Origin: an uncultured Fusobacterium sp.
GTDB lineage: Bacteria; Fusobacteriota; Fusobacteriia; Fusobacteriales; Fusobacteriaceae
Direction of reading: 5' to 3'
Assembly (NCBI RefSeq): GCF_905200055.1
Contig: NZ_CAJKIS010000004.1
Location: 27,144-91,143, forward strand
DNA length: 64,000 nt
Shown here: piece after piece, positions 25,304 through 33,213 of the stretch
Layout of the letters: the number at the start of each line of letters is the position of its first letter
Numbering within the stretch: position 1 is the stretch's first letter
Notes under the pieces: generated by a model
Database searches by the model: none
Told to the model about the DNA's origin: nothing
The model's input: the letters and a program-made list of their open reading frames with translations, nothing else
Made by a program: the position numbers and the translations under genes

Positions 25304-26530
25304 TTATTTACAAAAATTTCCATCTTTCATTATTAAAATCTCTTCACCATCTTCTGTTACTCCTACAATCTCTAAATCACTTGTTCCAATCATAAAATCT
25401 TCATGGGCCATAGAGATATTAACACCATTTTTCTTTAATTCCTCCTCATTCATCTCACTTCCACCCTCTAAACAAACAGGATATGCTTGTCCTAAAGCTA
25501 AGTGACAAGAGGCATTTTCATCAAAAAGTGTATTATAGAAAACTGTATTTGAGTTAGAAATTGGTGAATCATAAGGTACAAGTGCAACCTCACCTAAATA
25601 TCTAGCTCCATCATCAGAATCTAAAAGTTTAATCAGAGTTTCTTCTCCCTTTTCTGCTCCTGCTTCAACAACTTTTCCATCTTTAAATTTTAGATAGAAG
25701 TTTTCAATTAGATTTCCACCATAACAAAATGGCTTACTACTATATACAATACCATTAACTTCATCTTTCTTAGGTAGAGTAAATACTTCCTCTGTTGGCA
25801 TATTTGCTACAAAGTATACTCCGTCTTTTGAAGTTTCTCCACCAGCTGTCCAAATATGTCCCTTTGGTAATCCTATCTCCAAATCTGTTCCTAAAGAATT
25901 TCTATATCTTAATTTTCTAAATTTCATACTATTTAGATAATTCATAGTATTTTTTAAATTTGTTAAATGTCTATTCCACTCTTCAACAGGATTTTCACTA
26001 TCTGCTCTTACTATTGAAAGTATCTGATTCCATAATTTTTCCTTTGCCTCTTCTCCTTGAAGTTCAGGATATATTTTTTTGCTCCAAGCATCAGTAGGAA
26101 TTGATACTACACACCATTGATTCTCATTATTCATCACTTTATCATAGTAACCTTTCAATGCTATGCTTCTAGCTTTTTGGGCTCTTGCAACTCTCTCTTG
26201 ATCTACATCTTTTAAAATCTCTGGATCAGTAGCATAGATACTTAAAAAAGCTGCTCCTTTTTCTGCATAATCTTTCATCATATCAGCTTGATATTTAGGA
26301 TAATTATCAAAAATATCATCAGTTCCATAGATGTATCTATATTTTCCACAAACTTCATCTACCCAATTTACAACTACCTCTTTAGCTCCAAATTTATATG
26401 CTGTTTCTACAACTTTTCTAGTAAATTCAAAAGTTTCTACAGGTGCACTTACAACTAAAATTTGTCCCTTTTGTATATTTATTCCTATTCTAATAATCAG
26501 TTCTATATAGTTAGCAATCTCTTTTCTCAT
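25304..26530 (-). CDS. M29 family metallo-aminopeptidase (AmpS/PepS type)
   Basis: The 408 residues are the normal family length. The N-terminus (YIELIIRIGINIQKGQILVVSAPVE) and the C-terminal metal-binding region (EVALVPYDSPISNSNTVFYN, DENASCHLALGQAYP, ending with MAHEDFMIGTSDLEI) match thermophilic-type aminopeptidases. The Glu and His residues in these stretches bind two metal ions. It removes N-terminal residues from peptides in the cytoplasm, consistent with amino acid fermentation. It lies 9 bp downstream of the hydrolase-like gene, so the two are co-transcribed. Confidence 0.93.
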   Translation of the reverse strand: MRKEIANYIELIIRIGINIQKGQILVVSAPVETFEFTRKVVETAYKFGAKEVVVNWVDEVCGKYRYIYGTDDIFDNYPKYQADMMKDYAEKGAAFLSIYATDPEILKDVDQERVARAQKARSIALKGYYDKVMNNENQWCVVSIPTDAWSKKIYPELQGEEAKEKLWNQILSIVRADSENPVEEWNRHLTNLKNTMNYLNSMKFRKLRYRNSLGTDLEIGLPKGHIWTAGGETSKDGVYFVANMPTEEVFTLPKKDEVNGIVYSSKPFCYGGNLIENFYLKFKDGKVVEAGAEKGEETLIKLLDSDDGARYLGEVALVPYDSPISNSNTVFYNTLFDENASCHLALGQAYPVCLEGGSEMNEEELKKNGVNISMAHEDFMIGTSDLEIVGVTEDGEEILIMKDGNFCK

Positions 26531-26539
26531 ATTCCCTCC

Positions 26540-27184
26540 TTAATCTATTCTAAATCTTCCTTTAGAAATAAAGTTATTAATATATTTTGCTGTTCCCATT
26601 TTCTTATGAATCTCATCATGTACAAGAGGAATTAGTAGTGTATCCTTTGCACTATCTAACATACACTCTTTAGAATTTAAAAGTCCATCATTGAACTCTC
26701 CCAACCATCTGCTAAAAATCCCTTCTGTTTCTGTTCCAATTATTATTCCTATCTCTATTTTAGGATTCTTAACTTCGAATTTCTTTCCTTTTCCTAAAAC
26801 TCTTAAAGGTTTAAATATTGTATCAAGTAGTGGAAAAACTCTTTTCAATCTTCTATGAACTACTGAATCTCTTAAAGGTGCTGCAATAAGTATTATTTTA
26901 TCTACTATTCCATCAACTTCCTCATCCCTTAAAGTTTCCTCTATTAATTTTCCCCCTAAACCATATCCAATTAAAACAATCTCCTCTTTTTCAATCATTC
27001 CACCATATTTCAGATCAAGTAGAAATTTTTTTAACATCTCCTTTGAAAATTTTATATCTGGAAAAGTAAGAGGAAAATTTAGATTCTCCACTTTATACCC
27101 TAATGATTTTAAATTTTGTTCTAAAGGCTCCATATCCTTATAGCTCCTATGAAACCCATGAATCAACACTATTCTATAGCTCAT
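26540..27184 (-). CDS. Alpha/beta hydrolase-fold protein lacking the serine nucleophile
   Basis: The 214 residues show the fold of small alpha/beta hydrolases: an oxyanion-side motif LIHGF (7-11), a predicted strand, then the nucleophile elbow. The elbow reads GYGLGG (73-78) instead of the usual GHSLGG, so Gly75 stands where Ser should be. A late His (in LVHDEIHKKMG) is kept. The GGT codon differs from a Ser AGT codon by one base. Otherwise the frame is intact and has a ribosome binding site, so it is probably expressed, either as a catalytically inactive protein or as an enzyme with changed chemistry. It is first in an operon with the M29 aminopeptidase. Confidence 0.75.
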   Translation of the reverse strand: MSYRIVLIHGFHRSYKDMEPLEQNLKSLGYKVENLNFPLTFPDIKFSKEMLKKFLLDLKYGGMIEKEEIVLIGYGLGGKLIEETLRDEEVDGIVDKIILIAAPLRDSVVHRRLKRVFPLLDTIFKPLRVLGKGKKFEVKNPKIEIGIIIGTETEGIFSRWLGEFNDGLLNSKECMLDSAKDTLLIPLVHDEIHKKMGTAKYINNFISKGRFRID

Positions 27185-27220
27185 CTTCTCACTTTCCTTT
27201 TCACTATTTTATTCATTTTC

Positions 27221-27226
27221 ATTATA
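27221..27226 (-). promoter_or_regulatory. -10 element upstream of the hydrolase-like gene
   Basis: A perfect minus-strand TATAAT lies 36 bp before the start codon. No convincing -35 is present. It is divergent from the M16 peptidase promoter. Confidence 0.4.
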
Positions 27227-27288
27227 TCATTTTTTTAGAAGAACTTTACTAAAAATTGAAAAATAATAGATAATTTTTTTATTTTTTA

Positions 27289-27297
27289 TGGTATTAT
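27289..27297 (+). promoter_or_regulatory. Extended -10 promoter of the M16 peptidase operon
   Basis: TGGTATTAT contains a TGn extension and a five-of-six -10, 32 bp before the start codon. The upstream 35 bp are T-rich without a clear -35. Confidence 0.45.
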
Positions 27298-27329
27298 ATC
27301 TTTAGAAATCAAAAATATAGGAGGAAATT

Positions 27330-30086
27330 ATGCAGAAAAAAAGGTTGATTTTATCAATTTTCCTATTACTTTTTATCTCTCTTATAGCTTTAGGAGAGAA
27401 GATAGAGAATAGCAAAAATTTATTTACAGGAAAACTTCCTAATGGGATTACCTATTATATTTATAAAAATAAGAAACCTGAAAATAGAGCAGAGTTAAAT
27501 TTAATTGTAAAAGCAGGTTCTCTTTTTGAAGAGGAACAAGAGCAGGGAATAGCTCATTTTATGGAGCACATGGCATTTAACGGAACTACTAAGTATGAGA
27601 AAAACGAGATGATAAAGTATTTAGAATCTATTGGACTTAGTTTTGGTGGAGATCTAAATGCTTATACCTCATTTGATAGAACTGTGTACAAATTAAATGT
27701 CCCTACTGATAATATGAAGTCTTTTGAAGAAGGTGTTGAAGTTTTAAGAGAGTGGGCTACTGAGGCTACTCTTGAATCTGAACAAGTTGAAAGTGAAAAA
27801 AAGGTTATTATAGAGGAGTGGAGATTACGTCAAGGATTAGCTCAAAGATTGGGAGATACACAAAAGAAAGCTATCTTTTCTGGTTCAAGATACTTTGATA
27901 GATTTCCTATTGGACTTCCTGAAACTATAAATGGAGCTACTTCTGATATTCTTAGAGGATTTTATGAAAAATGGTATACTCCTAAAAATATGGCTGTTGC
28001 TATTGTAGGAGATATTGAGCCTAAAAAAGCTGAAGATCTAATAAAAAAATATTTTAACTTTAAAGAAAAAACTCAATTTACTCAAGAGAAAGATTACAAA
28101 CTTAAAGATCTTAAAAATTCATATATAGTTTTTACAGATCCTGAAATTAGATATTCAACTTTGACTATCACTAAATTTTTAGATAGAAAGATAATTAATA
28201 CTACTGAAAATTTTCAAGATTCAATAGAGAATCAACTTCTATTTAATATTTTAAATACAAGAATTATAAATCTAACTAAAGAAAGTAACTGCCCTATTAT
28301 CGAGGGAGCTGTTTATAGTTACAATATCAATAAATATACTGATATTTTTAATACTGCTGTTGCTCTTAGAGAAGATAAGATTCAAGATGGAGTCGTCCTT
28401 ATAAACAATATTTTAAAATCATCGGCTATAAATGGAATCTCTGAAAATGAGTTAGAACTTGAAAAGAAAAATATGTTTAATTACTATAAAACTATTGTTG
28501 CCAATAAAGATAGTATCCAACATGATACCTATATTGATGCTATTGTAAATCATGTTGTAGATGGAGAAAGTTTTGTTGATGTTGATGCTGAATTTGAAAT
28601 ATTCCAAAAAGTACTAAAAAATATAGATGTTAAAATTTTAAATAAGAAAATAAAAGATATTTATAGTAAAGAAGGAGTATATTTCTTATCAGCACCTGAA
28701 AAAAACACTATTCTATCTGAGAAAATTTTAAAAGAGACTATTGAAAAAGATAGAAAAAACAGTAAAAATCTTTTAACTTTTTCAAATAATATTCCAACTC
28801 TTCCACCATTAAATTTAAAAGCTGGAGATCTAAAAAAAGTAGGCAATGATGAATACATTCTTTCAAATGGAATTAAAGTAAATGTTAAAAATAGTGATTT
28901 TGAAAAAGATAGAATATATATTAAACTTTTTAAAAGAGAGGGAAGTTCAATTAATGATTACAACGAGTATTTAAACTCTCTATTTGCTACTAATTTAGTT
29001 TTAGATTCTGGAGCAAGTACATTAAAACCAAATGAAATAGAGACATTTATGAAGGGTAAAAACTTTAATATCTCATCATATATAAATGATTATGAGCAAG
29101 GATTTACTATTATGAGTGATAGAGAAAATCTTATTCCTGCTTTAGAGTATTTAAACTATGCAATTAGAGAGCCTAAAATAGATATTGAAGTTTTCAACAC
29201 AGCTATTTTAAATGCAAAGGAAAGTATTAAAAATAGAGAAAACTCTCCTAAAGCAGTTTTTGGAGATAAAGTTGCTACTATTTATAGTGGAAACAATGAA
29301 AGAAGAAAACCTTTTACTTTAGAGGATCTAAAAAATATTAAAATAGATAAATCATTAGAATTATACAGAGAAAAATTTGATAATTTCAATGGATACAATC
29401 TTATTATTGTAGGAGCTTTTGATAATAAAGAGTTGCCAAATATATTAAAAAAATATTTTGCCTCTCTTCCATCAGAAAAAAAAATCATAACTCCTAAATC
29501 TTTAAATTTGAATATTCCTAAGAATATTGTAAATGAAAAAGTTATCAAAGGGGTAGATAAAAAGGCTACTGTTTCTCTTATCTTCCCATATAATTCAAAC
29601 TATGGATACAAAGAGAGAGTTTTATACAGTGGATTTTCTAGAGTTTTAAATATCGCCCTTATTGAAGATATTAGAGAGAAAATTGGTGGAGTTTACTCTA
29701 TCTACTCTAAAACTTCCCTTTCTCCTAATAACTTTGGAGAAGATTTTTTAAGTATCAGCTTTAGTTGTGATACTAATAGAGTAGATGAGATTACAAAAGC
29801 AGTTATTAAATCTATAAATTCACTTTTACAAGATATTGACCAAAAGAAAATTGATAGTGTTATAAAAAATTATGAGTTATCGTATGATACTGAGCTTAAA
29901 GAAAATAGTTTCTGGGTAAACTATCTTTATCAAAAAGCTACAGTTGGAAAAGATTATAAAGTTCCTACTCCTAAAGAGTATAAAGAGATTTTAACTAAAG
30001 AAAATTTAATAAATTACAATAAAAAAGCTATAAATTTAAATAACTATATCAATGTTACTTTAATTCCTGAAAAGGAAAGTTTATAA
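27330..30086 (+). CDS. Exported M16 family zinc metallopeptidase (PqqL/insulinase type)
   Basis: The 918 residues start with an N-terminal signal peptide (hydrophobic core about 6-22). The protein has two M16 halves. The first carries the inverted zinc motif HFMEH (in GIAHFMEHMAFNGTTKY, about residues 77-81) with the downstream Glu in the EKKVIIEEW region. The second half (from about residue 510) has the inactive, arginine/tyrosine-type closing domain, with KIGGVYSIYSKTSLSPN. The length suits a single-chain periplasmic M16 enzyme that degrades peptides inside a closed chamber. It may supply amino acids from peptides for fermentation. It begins an operon with a DUF1904 gene 20 bp downstream. 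Confidence 0.93.
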   Translation: MQKKRLILSIFLLLFISLIALGEKIENSKNLFTGKLPNGITYYIYKNKKPENRAELNLIVKAGSLFEEEQEQGIAHFMEHMAFNGTTKYEKNEMIKYLESIGLSFGGDLNAYTSFDRTVYKLNVPTDNMKSFEEGVEVLREWATEATLESEQVESEKKVIIEEWRLRQGLAQRLGDTQKKAIFSGSRYFDRFPIGLPETINGATSDILRGFYEKWYTPKNMAVAIVGDIEPKKAEDLIKKYFNFKEKTQFTQEKDYKLKDLKNSYIVFTDPEIRYSTLTITKFLDRKIINTTENFQDSIENQLLFNILNTRIINLTKESNCPIIEGAVYSYNINKYTDIFNTAVALREDKIQDGVVLINNILKSSAINGISENELELEKKNMFNYYKTIVANKDSIQHDTYIDAIVNHVVDGESFVDVDAEFEIFQKVLKNIDVKILNKKIKDIYSKEGVYFLSAPEKNTILSEKILKETIEKDRKNSKNLLTFSNNIPTLPPLNLKAGDLKKVGNDEYILSNGIKVNVKNSDFEKDRIYIKLFKREGSSINDYNEYLNSLFATNLVLDSGASTLKPNEIETFMKGKNFNISSYINDYEQGFTIMSDRENLIPALEYLNYAIREPKIDIEVFNTAILNAKESIKNRENSPKAVFGDKVATIYSGNNERRKPFTLEDLKNIKIDKSLELYREKFDNFNGYNLIIVGAFDNKELPNILKKYFASLPSEKKIITPKSLNLNIPKNIVNEKVIKGVDKKATVSLIFPYNSNYGYKERVLYSGFSRVLNIALIEDIREKIGGVYSIYSKTSLSPNNFGEDFLSISFSCDTNRVDEITKAVIKSINSLLQDIDQKKIDSVIKNYELSYDTELKENSFWVNYLYQKATVGKDYKVPTPKEYKEILTKENLINYNKKAINLNNYINVTLIPEKESL

Positions 30087-30106
30087 TATATTTAAAGGAG
30101 GATACT

Positions 30107-30436
30107 ATGCCACATTTAAAAGTAAGAGGTATGGATAAAAAAGCACTTATTGAAAATAGCAAGGAGATAATTGATGGTTTAACTAACATTATCAAATGTG
30201 ATAGAAACTGGTTTACTATTGAGCACATTGATACTGAGTATATTTTTGATGGAAAAATTGTTGATGGATATACTTTTGTTGAACTATTTTGGTTTGAAAG
30301 AACACCTGAAGTTAAAGCTATGGTTGGGGAATTTCTTACTAGAATGATTAAAAAAATAAATGGAAATAAAGATTGTTGTGTAATTTTCTTTCCTCTACGT
30401 GGAGAAGATTACTGTGACAATGGAGAGTTTTTCTAA
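30107..30436 (+). CDS. DUF1904 family protein
   Basis: The 109 residues match the DUF1904 pattern, a small tautomerase-like fold: MPHLKVRG at the N-terminus, then WFTIEHIDTEYIFDG and a C-terminal CCVIFFPLRGEDYCDNGEFF. N-terminal Pro2 is retained, as in catalytic tautomerases, but no activity is established for this family. Its stop codon overlaps the yaaA start as TAATG, and AAAGGAGG lies before its own ATG. Context gives no specific function. Confidence 0.8.
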   Translation: MPHLKVRGMDKKALIENSKEIIDGLTNIIKCDRNWFTIEHIDTEYIFDGKIVDGYTFVELFWFERTPEVKAMVGEFLTRMIKKINGNKDCCVIFFPLRGEDYCDNGEFF

Positions 30437-31176
30437 TGAAAATAATATTCTCTCCTAGTAAAGAGATGAAAGTTGGAGAGTTTAACTCTCCGTTTTCTTT
30501 CTCACCAAAATTTAAAAATGAAAGTAATGAAATTCTAAATATCTTAAAAACTTTAGATAAAACTCAAATTGAAAAGATTATGAAGATAAAGGGTGAGCTT
30601 TTAGAGGAAACTTATAATAATATAGTAAATTATAATTCACTTTCAGAGATAAAAGCTATAAATCTGTATAATGGAATAGCTTTTAAAAAGTTAGAATTAG
30701 AAAGTTATAACTCTAAAGAATTGGAATATCTTAACAATTCACTTATTATATTATCAGCTATGTATGGAGCTCTTAATCCCTTTGATAATATTAAAAAATA
30801 TAGATTAGATATGACTATGAAAATTTCAGAAAACTCTCTTTACTCTTTCTGGAGTGAAAAAGTCACTAGTTACATTAATGATCTTTTATCACAAGACAAT
30901 GAGAAAATACTTTTAAACTTAGCCTCTAATGAATATTCAAAGATGATTAATAAAAAGACTTTTAATTTTAAAATGATAACTGTTGATTTTAAAGAGTTTA
31001 AAAATGGAAAATATTCATCTGTTAGTAGTTTTTCAAAACAGGGAAGAGGAATGCTGTTAAACTATTTAGTTAAAAATCAAATTACTAATATAGAAGAAAT
31101 AAAAAAATTCAATGAAGAGAATTACTCTTTTAACAGTGAGTTATCTAATGAAAACACTATTATTTTCTCAAGATAA
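30436..31176 (+). CDS. yaaA: Peroxide stress protein YaaA (DUF328)
   Basis: The 246 residues begin MKIIFSPSKEM, the near-invariant N-terminus of the family. LYNGIAFKKL, the LIILSAMYGALNPFDNIKKYRLDM core and the GRGMLLNYLVKN C-terminal motif follow. In E. coli, YaaA lowers free intracellular iron during hydrogen peroxide stress and binds DNA. The biochemical mechanism remains partly open. It is the last gene of the M16 - DUF1904 - yaaA operon. No orthodox terminator follows; instead the palindromic element begins 15 bp downstream. Confidence 0.92.
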   Translation: MKIIFSPSKEMKVGEFNSPFSFSPKFKNESNEILNILKTLDKTQIEKIMKIKGELLEETYNNIVNYNSLSEIKAINLYNGIAFKKLELESYNSKELEYLNNSLIILSAMYGALNPFDNIKKYRLDMTMKISENSLYSFWSEKVTSYINDLLSQDNEKILLNLASNEYSKMINKKTFNFKMITVDFKEFKNGKYSSVSSFSKQGRGMLLNYLVKNQITNIEEIKKFNEENYSFNSELSNENTIIFSR

Positions 31177-31191
31177 TTAATTATATAAAAC

Positions 31192-31511
31192 AAACTATAA
31201 TTTATCTAGCTAAGTTCATTTTTTCTTGTATATCGTTAGATTTTGACAAAGTGCCTTTGCATTAGCGATTATTAGTCAATTTTAATTATCTCTATTTCCT
31301 TTTTTAACATCAAGTTGTCTCCATGTCAGTGAATAAAGAATCCCTAGGCTCATTCCGTTGAAAATGTAAAACTCGGCTACGCCTCAAACACGTTGCATTT
31401 TCTTAACTGCATTTCGCTGAGGGCTTCTAATATTCACTTCCAAATTACGTCAACTTGATGTTAGGGATAATCTATTTTTACTTTAATTATTAGAATGATA
31501 AATTATAGTTT
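31192..31511. repeat. 320-bp non-coding palindromic element with 15-bp perfect terminal inverted repeats (MITE-like or structured RNA)
   Basis: The ends are exact inverted copies: aaactataatttatc at 31192-31206 and gataaattatagttt at 31497-31511. Inside are two further palindromes. One is a hairpin at 31232-31269 (atcg...caaag tgc ctttg...cgat). The other is a 157-bp imperfect palindrome at 31306-31462, whose arms begin aacatcaagttg and end caacttgatgtt; its inner segments (agtgaat / attcact, ccct.. / aggg) also pair. The core is visibly richer in G and C than the flanking DNA and has no open reading frame. It lies between the convergent yaaA and malic enzyme genes. I favour a small non-autonomous mobile element or dispersed repeat; an RNA role is possible. 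No clear target duplication was found. Confidence 0.7.
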
Positions 31512-31519
31512 AAATAATA

Positions 31520-31543
31520 AGAGGACAAGAAACCTTGTCCTCT
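31520..31543 (-). terminator. Terminator of the malic enzyme gene
   Basis: A 10-bp stem agaggacaag / cttgtcctct with a 4-nt loop, 4 bp after the stop codon. On the minus strand it is followed by TATTATTT, a modest U-tract. The right inverted repeat of the palindromic element ends 9 bp away. Confidence 0.75.
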
Positions 31544-31547
31544 ATCT

Positions 31548-32726
31548 TTATTCTCTACAAATTCCTTGTTCCTTTGCTACTTTTTTAACTGCTGCTGCAA
31601 CTGCATCTGCAACTCTAGGATCAAAAGCATCTGGAATTATATAATTTTCATTTAATTCTTCCTCTTTAAGAAGTGATGCTAATCCATTTGCTGCTGCAAG
31701 TTTCATCTCTTCAGTTATCTTCTTAGATTTAGCTTCTAATGCCCCTTTAAATAATCCTGGGAATACAAGAACATTATTGATTTGGTTAGGATAATCTGAT
31801 CTTCCTGTTCCTACTATTCTTGCTCCACCTGCTAAAGCATCTTCTGGCATAATCTCTGGAACTGGATTAGCCATTGCAAATATTATTGCATCTTTATTCA
31901 TAGTTTTTACCATTTCAGTAGTTAAAATATTTCCTACTGATACCCCTACAAAAACATCTGCATCTTTAATTGCTACTGATAGATCCCCTTTAATATCATC
32001 TGGGTTAGTAAGTTCTGCTAATTCTCTCTTAGAGAAATCATAAGAATCTTTCTCACTTCTTCTAAGAATTCCTGGTCTATCTAATACAAGTAGATTTGTT
32101 ACTCCTAATTTATGAATAAGTTTTGCTATTGAACTTCCTGCTGCTCCTGCTCCGTTTACAACAACTTTTGCTTCAGAGAATTTTTTACCTAAGAATTTAA
32201 AAGCATTTATTAGCCCAGCTGCAACTACTATAGCAGTTCCATGTTGGTCATCATGGAATACTGGAATATCCAATTCCTCTTTTAGTCTTGTTTCTATCTC
32301 TATACATCTAGGTGCAGATATATCTTCTAAGTTTATTCCTCCAAGTCCTGGAGCTAATAATTTTGCTGTTCTTATAATCTCTTCTGGATCTTTAGTATCT
32401 AAACAAATTGGAATTGCATCTACTCCTGCAAACTCTTTAAATAGAACACATTTTCCTTCCATTACTGGTAATGCTGCTTCTGGTCCTATATCTCCAAGTC
32501 CTAATACTGCTGTTCCATCTGTTATTACTGCTACTAAATTTCCTTTTGAAGTATATTTATAAACATCCTCTTTATTTGCAGCAATTTTTCTACATGGTTC
32601 TGCTACCCCTGGAGAATAAGCTAAGCTTAAATCATCTTTATTTTTTACTGCAACTTTTGATACTACTGATAGTTTTCCTTTATTTTTTTCATGTAATTCT
32701 AAAGCTCTTTCATATACTGTTGGCAT
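31548..32726 (-). CDS. NAD(P)-dependent malic enzyme (short form)
   Basis: The 392 residues correspond to the short bacterial malic enzyme. The Tyr of LAYSPGVAEPCR, then ITDGTAVLGLGDIGPEAALPVMEGK and the metal-ligand region IPVFHDDQHGTAIV are diagnostic. The NAD(P) Rossmann motif GAGAAGSSIA lies near residue 190. It decarboxylates malate to pyruvate, making NAD(P)H. The choice between NAD and NADP, and of the direction favoured, cannot be read reliably. It is monocistronic, with a near-consensus promoter and a terminator. The fermentative neighbours suggest a role in C4-acid or pyruvate balance. Confidence 0.94.
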   Translation of the reverse strand: MPTVYERALELHEKNKGKLSVVSKVAVKNKDDLSLAYSPGVAEPCRKIAANKEDVYKYTSKGNLVAVITDGTAVLGLGDIGPEAALPVMEGKCVLFKEFAGVDAIPICLDTKDPEEIIRTAKLLAPGLGGINLEDISAPRCIEIETRLKEELDIPVFHDDQHGTAIVVAAGLINAFKFLGKKFSEAKVVVNGAGAAGSSIAKLIHKLGVTNLLVLDRPGILRRSEKDSYDFSKRELAELTNPDDIKGDLSVAIKDADVFVGVSVGNILTTEMVKTMNKDAIIFAMANPVPEIMPEDALAGGARIVGTGRSDYPNQINNVLVFPGLFKGALEAKSKKITEEMKLAAANGLASLLKEEELNENYIIPDAFDPRVADAVAAAVKKVAKEQGICRE

Positions 32727-32762
32727 AATTTTACCTCCGTTTTCTATTTACTTTATAATCCT

Positions 32763-32791
32763 ATTATAGTCCTTTTATTTAATATTGTAAA
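32763..32791 (-). promoter_or_regulatory. Malic enzyme promoter
   Basis: Minus-strand TTTACA (32786-32791), 17 bp, TATAAT (32763-32768), about 37 bp before the start codon and followed by a GGAGG ribosome binding site. Confidence 0.8.
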
Positions 32792-32884
32792 GATTTTTTT
32801 CTTTTTTTATGTTTTATTTACGTAAACCATAAACAAAAATAGAACGTAAATTAACTTTATTTTCAAAAATAAAAAATTTTTTTC

Positions 32885-32916
32885 AAATAAAAGAAAAGGA
32901 GGTTTTCCCTCCTTTT
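32885..32916 (-). terminator. Terminator after the 72-residue orphan gene
   Basis: A 9-bp stem aaaaggagg / cctcctttt is followed on the minus strand by TTTTCTTTTATTT. It begins 9 bp after the stop codon of the small gene. Confidence 0.85.
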
Positions 32917-32924
32917 ATAAAATT

Positions 32925-33143
32925 TTATTTCAATACACCAAGTTTTATTAATTTTTCCTTGTTTTCATCAATAAATTTGTCATTTACCACATAAGAGATT
33001 GATTTTACAATTTCAGCATCATATCCATTAAATGTAATTTCAACTTTTTTCTCTTTTTCTTTAAATTCCTCTTTTCCCTCTTTTAAAATATCAGCTAGTT
33101 TTTCAAGGTCGATTCTTGTAATTAAACTTTCTTTAATTTTCAT
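32925..33143 (-). CDS. Small uncharacterised protein, 72 residues
   Basis: I do not recognise a family. The start at ATG 33141-33143 is chosen because AAGGAGGA lies 8-10 bp upstream; an in-frame ATG 16 codons earlier lacks a good site. The protein is Lys/Glu-rich, with a predicted amphipathic helix (ESLITRIDLEKLADILKEG) followed by KVEITFNGYDAEIVK and a C-terminal helical stretch. It is soluble and has no signal. It lies 70 bp downstream of the Gate-domain membrane protein gene with no terminator visible between, and ends at a strong terminator. Co-transcription with that transporter-like gene is therefore likely. Confidence 0.75.
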   Translation of the reverse strand: MKIKESLITRIDLEKLADILKEGKEEFKEKEKKVEITFNGYDAEIVKSISYVVNDKFIDENKEKLIKLGVLK

Positions 33144-33213
33144 AACTATTCCTCCTTTGAAATTAATCTCTTTCTTATAAGGAATATTCAAAAGATCTAT
33201 CTTACTTCCTTTA

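Noticed and set aside
31192..31511. Remnant of an insertion sequence with transposase
   Set aside because: No fragment of a transposase reading frame could be seen on either strand and the whole block is palindromic; it is reported as a MITE-like element instead.
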